Shown here: one piece after another, positions 24,250 through 32,651 of the stretch | Layout of the letters: each line of letters begins with the position of its first letter | Numbering within the stretch: position 1 is the stretch's first letter | Assembly: GCF_048595595.1 (NCBI RefSeq) | Contig: NZ_CP184347.1 | Direction: 5' to 3' (one strand) | Length of the DNA stretch: 64,000 bases | Source of the DNA: Bacteroides pyogenes_A | GTDB taxonomy: Bacteria > Bacteroidota > Bacteroidia > Bacteroidales > Bacteroidaceae | The notes under the pieces: model-generated | What the model was told of the DNA's origin: nothing | The model's database searches: none | Seen by the model: the letters and a program-made list of their open reading frames with translations, nothing else | Position numbers and translations under genes: made by a program

Positions 24250-26289
24250 TTATTTTACTTCACTGCCCGGCTTTACCTCCTTTCCCGGCATGATAACGGC
24301 CAGGCTGCCGTCGTGATTTTCGGCGCTCAGAATCATTCCTTCGCTGACAATACCTTTCAGTTTGCGCGGCGGCAGGTTGGCGATGAAGCAAACCTGCTTG
24401 CCTGTCAGCTCTTCCGGAGCGTAATATTTGGCGATGCCCGAAACGATAGTGCGCGTCTCCAGCCCGTCGTCTATCTTGAATTGAAGCAGCTTGTCCGCCT
24501 TCGGCACTTTTTGGCATTCGAGCACTGTTCCCACGCGGATATCCAGCTTCAGGAAATCATCGAACTCGATGTTTGCCCTTACGGGGTTTGCTTTATGGTT
24601 GGCTTCATCGTTGGCTTTTTTGGTATCGAGCAGTTTTTGCACTTGCGCTTCGATAGTGGCGTCTTCGATCTTTTCGAACAGGAGTTCCGGCTTATTCAGC
24701 TGATGTCCCACCGGCAGCAGGTCGCTCCGTCCGAGTTCGCCCCATTCGAAATTATCCATATTCAGCATTTTGCGAAGTCTTTCCGAGCTGAAAGGCAAGA
24801 ACGGTTCGAAAGCGATGGCAAGGTTGGCAACCAACTGCAGAGAGATGTTCAGGATGGTGCCCACACGCTCCATATCTGTTTTAGCCAGCTTCCATGGTTC
24901 GGTATCGGCAAGGTACTTGTTCCCGATACGTGCTAGATTCATGGCCTCTTTCTGCGCATCGCGGAACTTGAATACATCGAGCAGTTTCTCCACTTCGGCT
25001 TTTACGTCGGCAAACTCTTTCAGTGTTTCCCGGTCGTACTCCGTCAGTTCGCTGCAGACCGGCACACATCCGTTGAAATATTTCTGCGTCAACACCATGG
25101 CACGGTTCACGAAGTTGCCGTATACCGCCACCAGCTCGTTGTTGTTGCGGGCCTGAAAGTCCTTCCACGTAAAGTCATTATCCTTTGTTTCCGGAGCGTT
25201 GGCTGTGAGCACATAACGAAGCACATCCTGCTTGCCGGGGAAGTCGGTCAGATACTCGTGCAACCATACAGCCCAGTTGCGTGATGTGGAGATCTTGTCG
25301 CCCTCCAGATTCAAGAACTCGTTGCTAGGCACATTGTCCGGCAGAATGTAGCTTCCTTCGGCTTTCAGCATGGCAGGAAACACGATGCAGTGGAACACGA
25401 TATTGTCTTTGCCGATGAAGTGAACGAGGCGTGTTTCAGGGTCTTTCCACCAAGTCTCCCAACTGTCGGGAAGCAGTTCCTTCGTATTCGAAATGTATCC
25501 GATAGGCGCGTCGAACCATACATACAACACCTTTCCTTCGGCGCCTTCTACGGGAACAGGAATCCCCCAGTCGAGGTCGCGGCTCACGGCACGCGGTTGC
25601 AAGCCCATGTCGAGCCAGCTCTTGCATTGTCCGTATACGTTGGGACGCCATTCTTTATGGCTTTCCAGTATCCATTGGCGGAGCCATCCTTCGTGCTTGT
25701 CGAGCGGGAGATACCAGTGTTTGGTCTCTTTCATCACCGGTTTGCTTCCGCTGATGGCGCTTTTGGGGTTGATCAGATCGGTAGGCGAGAGAGAAGTTCC
25801 GCACTTTTCGCATTGGTCTCCGTAGGCTCCTTCCGAGTGGCAGTGCGGGCATTCGCCGATAATGTAGCGGTCGGCAAGAAACTGACTCGCCTCTTCGTCG
25901 TAGTACTGTTCCGATGTTTTTTCAACAAATTCGCCTTTCTCGTACAATGTTTTGAAAAAATCCGAAGCCAGCCGGTGATGAGTCGGCGAGGTAGTACGGC
26001 TGTATACATCGAACGAAATTCCGAACTCTTCGAACGATTTCTTGATGAGCGTGTGGTAGCGGTCTACCACATCTTGCGGCGTGACTCCTTCTTTCTTGGC
26101 ACGGATGGTGATGGGCACTCCGTGCTCGTCCGATCCGCCGATGAACAACACGTCTTCTTTCTTCAGGCGCAGATAGCGTACATAGATATCTGCGGGTACA
26201 TATACACCGGCCAGGTGACCGATGTGAACGGGACCGTTGGCATACGGAAGCGCCGATGTCACGGTGGTTCTTTTGAATTGCTTTTCCAT
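24250..26289 (-). CDS. metG: methionyl-tRNA synthetase
   Basis: Charges tRNA-Met with methionine. The 679-residue protein has the HIGH-type motif PYANGPVHIGHLAG near residue 20, a zinc-binding insert with CPHC...CEKC (about 145-165), the anticodon-side WFDAPIGYISN, the KMSKS-equivalent KISTSRN near 340, and the anticodon-binding helix bundle. The C-terminal tRNA-binding domain (about 575-679) begins FDDFLKLDIRVGTV, so this is the two-domain dimeric form. A TATCTTTG promoter box lies 42 bp upstream. It is the first gene of the transcript that also contains the flippase and glycosyltransferases, which ties glycan genes to an essential gene's promoter. Confidence 0.97.
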   Translation of the reverse strand: MEKQFKRTTVTSALPYANGPVHIGHLAGVYVPADIYVRYLRLKKEDVLFIGGSDEHGVPITIRAKKEGVTPQDVVDRYHTLIKKSFEEFGISFDVYSRTTSPTHHRLASDFFKTLYEKGEFVEKTSEQYYDEEASQFLADRYIIGECPHCHSEGAYGDQCEKCGTSLSPTDLINPKSAISGSKPVMKETKHWYLPLDKHEGWLRQWILESHKEWRPNVYGQCKSWLDMGLQPRAVSRDLDWGIPVPVEGAEGKVLYVWFDAPIGYISNTKELLPDSWETWWKDPETRLVHFIGKDNIVFHCIVFPAMLKAEGSYILPDNVPSNEFLNLEGDKISTSRNWAVWLHEYLTDFPGKQDVLRYVLTANAPETKDNDFTWKDFQARNNNELVAVYGNFVNRAMVLTQKYFNGCVPVCSELTEYDRETLKEFADVKAEVEKLLDVFKFRDAQKEAMNLARIGNKYLADTEPWKLAKTDMERVGTILNISLQLVANLAIAFEPFLPFSSERLRKMLNMDNFEWGELGRSDLLPVGHQLNKPELLFEKIEDATIEAQVQKLLDTKKANDEANHKANPVRANIEFDDFLKLDIRVGTVLECQKVPKADKLLQFKIDDGLETRTIVSGIAKYYAPEELTGKQVCFIANLPPRKLKGIVSEGMILSAENHDGSLAVIMPGKEVKPGSEVK

Positions 26290-26330
26290 TTATTGAGTGT
26301 GTATTTTGTTGTTTCCGAGTTACAAACATG

Positions 26331-26364
26331 CAAAGATAACGACTTTTTTCGGTTGAAACACAAA
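26331..26364 (-). promoter_or_regulatory. promoter of the metG-glycan operon
   Basis: On the minus strand, TATCTTTG at 26338-26331 is a perfect -7 box. TTTG at 26364-26361 lies 22 bp further up, slightly more than the usual spacing. The leader to ATG 26289 is about 35 bp. Confidence 0.55.
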
Positions 26365-26453
26365 TCTGTGCATACTTTCCGCCATTTCCCGGCTTTTGCT
26401 GTTTCGTCGTTTGCGCACCGGATGCGTCTCTTGCCGTTCGAAACCTTTTCTCA

Positions 26454-29400
26454 TTATTCCTTTTTGTCTTGTTTCCTGTATGCGGAGGGCGTTTCTCCTT
26501 TCATCGATTTAAAAACCTTGCTGAAATAGCGCAAGGAGGAGAATCCCGTCATTTCCGATATTTCGGTAATATTCATCGAGGTTGTTGTGAGCAGCACGAT
26601 TGATTTTTCAATGCGCTGTTTGTTCACATAATCCACGATGCCCATTCCCGTGATGGCCTTGACTTTGTTGAACAGCAGAGAACGGCTGACGCACATGTTG
26701 GCAGCCAGAAAGGCGACGTCGAGCTTCGGGTCGCTCATGTGTTCTGCTATAAGGGTGTCGAGCTTCAAAAGAAAGCTCTCATCCGCATTGCTGAAGCTCA
26801 TCTCTTTATGTGTGAGCAGGTTGTTCTCTTTATATCTTTTCCTGACTTGTTCGCGCTGTTTTAGCAGATTGTTGATCAGAGCCAATAAGCCGTCTGCCTC
26901 GAAAGGTTTCGGCAAAAAAGCGTCGGCTCCTGTTTTGTAGCCGGTATACATGTTTTGCGAATCATGGTAAGCTGTCAATAAGATAAAAGGGATATGGCTG
27001 ATGTCGAGGTCCGTCTTCACTTGCCGGCAGAGCTCGAAGCCGTTCATGCGGGGCATCATTACATCGCTGATAATGACATCCGGCAATCGCTCTTTGATTT
27101 GTTCCAGTCCGTCTTTACCGTCTTTTGCGGTATATACACGGTCGAAGTAATCGCTCAGCGTATCTTTCAGATAACCTCGTAATTCAGCGGTATCTTCGAC
27201 TACCAATACGGCGAATTTTCGTAAAAAGGCAAGGTCTATGTCGTATGACTCTTTCGTTTCGACCTCCGCCGGCGTTTCCGCAAAAGCGTTGATTGCCGCT
27301 TCGCCCGCATTGGTTACGACGGGCAGTTCGAAGTAAAACACGGCGCCTCTTCCGGGAGCGTTCAACGCGCCTATATGTCCTCTGTGGTGGGTTATGAGAC
27401 TTTTTGCATACGACAATCCGATGCCGCTGCCACCCTTGTCATGTTCCCCTTGATAGAAGCTGGAAAATAAAGAGTCCGTATTTACCATATTCAGTCCCAT
27501 TCCTTCGTCTTTTACGGAAACCCGTACCCGGTCTCCCTCTTGCGAAAGAGCGGTAACCAACGTGGTAGTGCTGCCTGAATCACTGAACTTCAACGCATTC
27601 ATCAGGAAGTTGGAAAGAACGAACTCACACTTGTTTTTATCAAAAGGAACTTTACCTATTCGCTCGTCCAACTCATAAACCAGCTTGATGCCTTTTACTT
27701 CGTATTCAAGAGCGAATTTATCGCCGACCGACCGTACCCATTCGTTCAGAAGGTGAGGCAGGATATGCAATACATCCTTTCCTTCTTCCAGTTTTCTTAC
27801 GTCCAGTACCATATCTATGATATTCTTCATCTGCCGGGCTTGTTTGTAGATAGGGACCAGCTGATTCTCCATGCTCTTATTTTCCGGCTCCCGGTCGATG
27901 ATTCGCTTCAAGGGCGCGCAAATCAGAGTGAGAGGAGTGCGAAGTTCGTGACTGATGTTTGTGAGGAAATTGATTTTCTCTTCATACATTTTGTTTTTCA
28001 GCCGAATGATTTCTTGTTTTTGCCGGGCTCTTTTCTTCCGGTAGAAGAAATACGCGGTGCCGTACACCAGCAGGGCGGTCAGCAAGATTAACGCTGCATA
28101 AAACCATCCTGTCTTCCACCAGGGAGGGGTAACGATGAGATAAAGAACCTGCTGTTTCGGACTCCATTCGCCGCTTCGTGTATAATAGGAGGCGTTTATG
28201 GCATACTCTCCTATGGGAAGGTGATTGATGACCAGAGAGTTGGACCCGGATATCGGCAAGCCCGGATCGAGCCCGTCGATACTGAAGCGGAAGATGTTCT
28301 TGCGGAACACATCATCTTCTTTCAGCAACACTTTCAGCTGTAAAGAAGAAAAGTTCCAGGGAATTTCTATGATTCCGGAAGTTCTGCCGGATTCCTCACC
28401 AACCGATACCGGCAAGCCGTTCAAGAGTACATCCAGCAGTTCTATCTCATGCCCGGCATCGGCATCGAAGTGAACGGAGGCGTTTATCACCGTCATGCCC
28501 GTAGTGCCTCCCATAAAGATATCCCCATTCTTAGCCGGAAGGGTTGCGTGGAAAATGTATTCGTTCGGCAACACCCCGTCTACCTCGTCCAGCTTGACGA
28601 AATTATGGGTAAGTGAAGAGTAGACATACAAATGGCGTCTTGTTCCGATCCATATCCGGTTCCGACTGTCGGCCGCCACCGAAGTGGCTTCCTGAAACAA
28701 GCCGGTTTGTATCAACTCGCTTTTTCCTGTTTGGGGATTGTAGCGTACCAATCCTTCGGCAGAAGCCAGCCAAAAGATTCCGTTGCCGTCCATACATGCG
28801 TCGTTGATGATGTGTTCTCCCCGATAAATTGTTTGGAAACTCTTATCCGAAGAGTCGTACACACAAATATTCTTTAAATCGGAAAGGTATGTTTGGGTTC
28901 CGACAGTCTTGATAACCAATGGTGAGTTTCTTTCATAGTCCTTTCTCATACTGGCCACGATGTCGAACTTCCGCATCCGAGTGTCGTACACGAAGATGTG
29001 CTGGGCGCTGAAGAGAATCTTATGCTCCGCTATTCTTTGAATGTTGACGGAAAAGCCGTTGATACAGGTTTTATCGTTCATCTCTTTGTCCATCAGCATG
29101 AAAGGACGCATCTGCCCGGTGTGTTTGTTGAAAACGAAAAGCCCTCTGTTGAAAGAAAAGAACAGTAGCTCGTCGGGCGTATAAGCTACGATGGAGACAA
29201 CTTTTTCGTGTTGTGTGGCAGGGTAGTGCCTGAATGTTTCTGTTACCGGATCGAAACGGTTGATGCCGCCGCCATCCGTTCCGATCCAGATCATCCCTTC
29301 CTCATCCTGAAAAAAACTGTTGATGGTCTGGTTGCTCAGTCCGTACAAATTGCCGAAAGGTACGTTCCGGAAGGAACGCGCATATACGTTCTTTATACCG

Positions 29401-30380
29401 ATGAGTCCGTGCCGGATACTGCCTGCCCACATATTGTTCGCCGGGTCTGAGTAAAGGCGGTAAATGGTGTTTGCGGGGAATGAATGCACGTCGTCCTGCA
29501 TCCGGCGGATATGGGTGAATGAGAAGTCGTCCGTAGAGATAATATTGATTCCCCCGCCGTCTGTCGCCACCCAGAGTTGATTTTCCCTTTCCGTGATATC
29601 GTGTATCACATCATACGTCAGCGGAGAGTTGGATGTGGTAAAGTGTTTCAGCAATTTGTTGTTTTCGTAACAATACAGTCCGTTGCCATAAGAGCTTATC
29701 CAAAGTCTTTTATGCGAGTCGAGGTACATGCAGGTGTAATTCTTTTCCGTAAAGGAGTCGATCTTTTTAAGCTCATGAGTTTTCAGGTTGAACGAATAAA
29801 TGCCGTGCCAGCGTGAATTGAGCAGTACTTGCTCGTTGTCGCACCGCTCCATCTGCCAAAAAGGGGTATAGAAGGCCGGATCGTCGGCATAGTATAAAGC
29901 TTCGAGCTCTTTGTTGTCGTAGGCATACTTGTAGATAGCTCCCGACCCTGCCAGGAGCATTCCGCCTTCTACCCGAAGACATGAGGCGACATAGACAGGT
30001 TTGCCGTTATTCCGCAAGGTCTTAAAGCAATCATTCTCCCTGTCGTACAGGCAGATTCCTGTTGCTGTACCTACCCAAAGGTTGTAGAGGGAGTCTTCTG
30101 CAATGAAATATATATTGTTGGAGGGAAGAGTCTTGTCGTTTCCCCGTTGGTGAAGGTATTGTTTCAGATGGTCGCGGTCGTAGCAGTTCAGCCCCGACTC
30201 CGTGCCGACCCATAGATAGCCCCTGTGGTCGTTCAGTATGCATTGTACTCTCGATTGCGAAAGGCCTTCACCTATACCGAGCTGTTTGTAATAGTAGTAA
30301 GGAGGTTGTGCCCGGAGTATCCCTGCGCTTCCGCCAAGCAACAGAAAAAGAGAAAGTATTTTAAGTATTAAACTATTCAT
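26454..30380 (-). CDS. hybrid two-component system regulator (HTCS)
   Basis: A single-chain sensor and transcription factor of about 1308 residues. The start at 30380 gives a signal peptide (MNSLILKILSLFLLLGGSAG); the upstream ATG at 30563 precedes a promoter box and is unlikely. Order: periplasmic two-propeller sensor with repeated WVGT/GxGxY blades (25-680), a Y_Y_Y domain, one membrane segment near 757-780, HisKA with His near 811 in ISHELRTPL, an HATPase, a receiver with Asp near 1105 in ISDVMMPRMNG, and an AraC HTH in the last 100 residues. Such proteins sense glycan fragments and switch on utilisation loci. Here no SusC/SusD pair lies next to it, so its target is elsewhere or lost. Confidence 0.93.
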   Translation of the reverse strand: MNSLILKILSLFLLLGGSAGILRAQPPYYYYKQLGIGEGLSQSRVQCILNDHRGYLWVGTESGLNCYDRDHLKQYLHQRGNDKTLPSNNIYFIAEDSLYNLWVGTATGICLYDRENDCFKTLRNNGKPVYVASCLRVEGGMLLAGSGAIYKYAYDNKELEALYYADDPAFYTPFWQMERCDNEQVLLNSRWHGIYSFNLKTHELKKIDSFTEKNYTCMYLDSHKRLWISSYGNGLYCYENNKLLKHFTTSNSPLTYDVIHDITERENQLWVATDGGGINIISTDDFSFTHIRRMQDDVHSFPANTIYRLYSDPANNMWAGSIRHGLIGIKNVYARSFRNVPFGNLYGLSNQTINSFFQDEEGMIWIGTDGGGINRFDPVTETFRHYPATQHEKVVSIVAYTPDELLFFSFNRGLFVFNKHTGQMRPFMLMDKEMNDKTCINGFSVNIQRIAEHKILFSAQHIFVYDTRMRKFDIVASMRKDYERNSPLVIKTVGTQTYLSDLKNICVYDSSDKSFQTIYRGEHIINDACMDGNGIFWLASAEGLVRYNPQTGKSELIQTGLFQEATSVAADSRNRIWIGTRRHLYVYSSLTHNFVKLDEVDGVLPNEYIFHATLPAKNGDIFMGGTTGMTVINASVHFDADAGHEIELLDVLLNGLPVSVGEESGRTSGIIEIPWNFSSLQLKVLLKEDDVFRKNIFRFSIDGLDPGLPISGSNSLVINHLPIGEYAINASYYTRSGEWSPKQQVLYLIVTPPWWKTGWFYAALILLTALLVYGTAYFFYRKKRARQKQEIIRLKNKMYEEKINFLTNISHELRTPLTLICAPLKRIIDREPENKSMENQLVPIYKQARQMKNIIDMVLDVRKLEEGKDVLHILPHLLNEWVRSVGDKFALEYEVKGIKLVYELDERIGKVPFDKNKCEFVLSNFLMNALKFSDSGSTTTLVTALSQEGDRVRVSVKDEGMGLNMVNTDSLFSSFYQGEHDKGGSGIGLSYAKSLITHHRGHIGALNAPGRGAVFYFELPVVTNAGEAAINAFAETPAEVETKESYDIDLAFLRKFAVLVVEDTAELRGYLKDTLSDYFDRVYTAKDGKDGLEQIKERLPDVIISDVMMPRMNGFELCRQVKTDLDISHIPFILLTAYHDSQNMYTGYKTGADAFLPKPFEADGLLALINNLLKQREQVRKRYKENNLLTHKEMSFSNADESFLLKLDTLIAEHMSDPKLDVAFLAANMCVSRSLLFNKVKAITGMGIVDYVNKQRIEKSIVLLTTTSMNITEISEMTGFSSLRYFSKVFKSMKGETPSAYRKQDKKE

Positions 30381-30571
30381 ATTTTGTTTATAGGGCATAA
30401 GAATTCTGAAGCTGTAGAACAGGCCATACCGGTTATCGGCTTTTGTCATTAAACGGGCAATGAAACATCCCATGATTTCTCCAATGGACGACGTATCAGT
30501 TTGGAGAGTCGGGATAATAACGCGATTCGATACGATTCCGGACTGTAGGCTGCCCCTTTGCAAGCTTCATA

Positions 30572-30579
30572 CAAAAATA
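30572..30579 (-). promoter_or_regulatory. -7 box of the HTCS gene
   Basis: The minus strand reads TATTTTTG, matching TAnnTTTG. It supports the start at 30380 and a leader of about 185 nt, or the use of a start closer to 30563. The choice cannot be settled from sequence. Confidence 0.4.
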
Positions 30580-30662
30580 GGAAAGTTTTTTGTTTTTAAA
30601 CCTATTACCGGTCTGAAAAGATAGTGTATCCCGCAAATCAAGAATCATTCCTTATTATGCCG

Positions 30663-30727
30663 AACGCGGGTTAACGTGTATGTATACAGAGAGTTTCTAT
30701 TTGTATACATACACGTTAACCCGCGTT
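30663..30727. other. 25-bp perfect inverted repeat
   Basis: The arm 30663-30687 (starting AACGCGGGTTAACGTGTATG) is exactly complementary to 30703-30727, with a 15-nt loop. There is no T tract, so a simple intrinsic terminator is not certain. It sits upstream of the HTCS gene, about 380 bp past the stop of the minus-strand lipoprotein gene and the tandem repeat. It may be an operator or a two-way transcription stop. Confidence 0.7.
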
Positions 30728-30907
30728 TGTGGTAAGGTTGTAGATACGGATTGAACGTATTATGGGGACAGCTTTTCCAAAAGCTCCGGATTTCCGGAAA
30801 GCCTGCTTCTGAGGGTTTTATAGCTTCACGGTAATTGTGAAAGCAAGAGTTACTTTCTTTTAGAATCCTCTCGGAAAGTTCCGCTCAATCATTCTCTCAT
30901 ATACGTC

Positions 30908-31130
30908 GGCAGGAACTTAATGCTTGTTGTTCAATCTGTGAGCTCTTCTCTTTTTGCTCCTACCTATAATGGCAGGAACTCATTGCTCGTTGTTCGCTCT
31001 GTGAGCCCTTCTCTTTTTGCTCTTACCTATAACGGCAGGAACTCATTGCTCGTTGTTCGCTCTGTGAGCTCTTCTCTTTTTGCTCTTACCCATAACGACA
31101 GGAACTCATTGCTCGTTGTTCAGTCCGGCT
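30908..31130. repeat. 63-bp tandem repeat at the end of the lipoprotein gene
   Basis: GGCAGGAACT starts at 30908, 30971 and 31034, and GACAGGAACT at 31097, exactly 63 bp apart, with about 90% identity in the first three full units. The plus-strand open frame across it (21-residue repeat) is a by-product of the 63-bp length. On the minus strand each unit contains the codons for the last residues of the lipoprotein (NNEQ) and its stop, so the 3' end of the gene has been multiplied. Confidence 0.8.
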
Positions 31131-31888
31131 TTTACTTGTTCGATCATTTGGTTATAAGGCTTTGCAAAGGAATCGTTGAATAGCTTCACTAATTCCTCTT
31201 CTTTTTTTACCTTCACAAACTTGGTTCCTTCATGTTTCACATATTCGATATCCTTAATTCCCTGGATAAAGTTTTGTGCCAAAGTCGATAAGTCCGGATG
31301 AGAGTTTGCCAATGTTTCCTTGATTTGATGAGCTTTTACAAATAAGAAATTGATTTTTGCATATACGACGGCATCGTGAAAATCTTTATATGAACTTATG
31401 ATTGAAGAAGCGTCCGATGTCTCATATTTGGCGTTATATTCTTTTTTCGAATATTCTATGGAAACGGCAATCCAGCGTTTGATTTGCACCGAATATTCGT
31501 GAAAAAGGGGTAGCGGTCGCTGAAGCTTCTTCATTTCCTCATTCAGGTCTTCCCATTCTTGAATTACCTTAAGCAATTCTTCTTTACTAATCGAGCTTTC
31601 TGATAGCAAGCCACGCTGCAATTCTTGCGAATGGTCGATAAACGGCTCAATGTTGGGATAGAGTGCCCTCCACTCATTCCGGTTGTTTTTATTGTTTTCT
31701 GTAGCTTCTTCTTTTCCTTGCTCCAACTCTTGAGAGTTTTCTGCTTCAACCTTCTTGTTCAATTCTTTTTCATTCAACTCTTTTTCATCAATTCCTACTC
31801 CATCTTTTCCGCAGGAGGATAACATTACATTCAGACTAAGTGCCAAAAAAGTAAAAGCACTTACATAAATCATCTTTAAATTCTTCAT
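31106..31888 (-). CDS. lipoprotein of unknown function
   Basis: A 260-residue protein with a lipoprotein signal (MKNLKMIYVSAFTFLALSL, lipobox LSSC), so it should be attached to a membrane. Residues 30-75 are strongly acidic and Glu/Lys/Asn-rich, with ELNEKELNKKVEAEN repeats and helical character. Residues about 85-255 look all-helical, with ISKEELLKVIQEWEDLNEE and FVKVKKEEELVKLFNDSFAKP. No known domain is recognised. It ends in KAGLNNEQ inside the 63-bp repeat array. A TACATTTG box lies 37 bp upstream. It is AT-rich compared with the topA region and may be acquired. Confidence 0.7.
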   Translation of the reverse strand: MKNLKMIYVSAFTFLALSLNVMLSSCGKDGVGIDEKELNEKELNKKVEAENSQELEQGKEEATENNKNNRNEWRALYPNIEPFIDHSQELQRGLLSESSISKEELLKVIQEWEDLNEEMKKLQRPLPLFHEYSVQIKRWIAVSIEYSKKEYNAKYETSDASSIISSYKDFHDAVVYAKINFLFVKAHQIKETLANSHPDLSTLAQNFIQGIKDIEYVKHEGTKFVKVKKEEELVKLFNDSFAKPYNQMIEQVKAGLNNEQ

Positions 31889-31924
31889 TCTTTTTTCTTA
31901 ATTTATTATACTTTAATTTCGTTG

Positions 31925-31932
31925 CAAATGTA
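31925..31932 (-). promoter_or_regulatory. -7 box of the lipoprotein gene
   Basis: On the minus strand this reads TACATTTG, a match to TAnnTTTG, 37 bp before the start at 31888. A -33 is not clear. Confidence 0.45.
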
Positions 31933-32048
31933 ACTGATTTGTTGCTTATACTATTATAATAGGTGTTTCTTTTAAATGTATTTTTATATAGAACCATTAT
32001 TTATACGTTTTTTATGAGAACAAAGAAGCGTTTTGAGAAAGAATCAAG

Positions 32049-32378
32049 GTGTCAGTCCGGAATAAGATATTTTTCAAAGGAGGCGTATGTACCGATGTCG
32101 TGATTCGCGCTTATCGTAAACTCGGCATTGATTTGCAGAAAGAAGTACATGAAGATATGAAAGCGAATTATCGGCCGGGAGATATTGTGACATGGGTGCT
32201 CGATAACGGGATGACGCATATCGGGTTGGTGGTGAATAAGAAGCCGATAGACGGGAGGCGCTTCCTAATTGTTCATAATATCGGTGCGGGACAGGTGTTG
32301 GAAGACTGTCTGTTCCGGTTTAAAATAACAGGACACTACCGGTATGGGAAAGAAAGAGCACGCCTCGGGGGAGGATAG
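32049..32378 (+). pseudogene. DUF1287 protein, N-terminally and internally deleted
   Basis: The visible 109 residues contain the DUF1287 core GGVCTDVVIRAYRKLGIDLQKEVHEDMK and then, directly, NYRPGDIVTWVLDNGMTHIGLV and the end HNIGAG...FKITGHYRY. Family members have about 50 more residues between HEDMK and YRPGD (the region with RPDRNIDHRRV) and about 70 residues before GVCTD. Both are missing here. The start is also weak (GTG at 32049). It is therefore a remnant carrying a deletion, although the remaining frame is open to its stop. An internal deletion of about 50 codons that kept the frame is the simplest reading. Confidence 0.65.
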
Positions 32379-32559
32379 ATGGAAAAAATATCCATGGCCA
32401 CAAACCTTGTCTGTAGGGGGTAATTATGGCTCACCCGACAAACTAAGGGGATTAAGCATATAATTTTGGCTTTTGCATCAGGGAAGATACGTGAAGAATA
32501 GCTCGACCGTTATTGCTAATAAGGTGAAAATCAACTTTCTCGTCGGGGAAAACACATGA

Positions 32560-32650
32560 AGCATCCTCTTGCTTTATCACTACTCTACTGTCCCGACGCG
32601 AATGAGCGTTGCAAGTTTGCAGTAACGTAGTGATAAAGCAAGGGGATGCT
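32560..32650 (-). terminator. long inverted repeat after topA
   Basis: Arms 32560-32583 and 32627-32650 are complementary over 23 of 24 bp (AGCATCC(T/C)CTTGCTTTATCA) with a 43-nt loop. The minus-strand topA stop lies just before it (32652), so it is positioned as the topA terminator. A T tract is not obvious. Confidence 0.6.
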
Positions 32651-32651
32651 C

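Noticed and set aside
30920..31183. Open frame with 21-residue repeats on the plus strand
   Set aside because: It is the by-product of a 63-bp tandem repeat belonging to the minus-strand lipoprotein gene end; it lacks a plausible start and composition.
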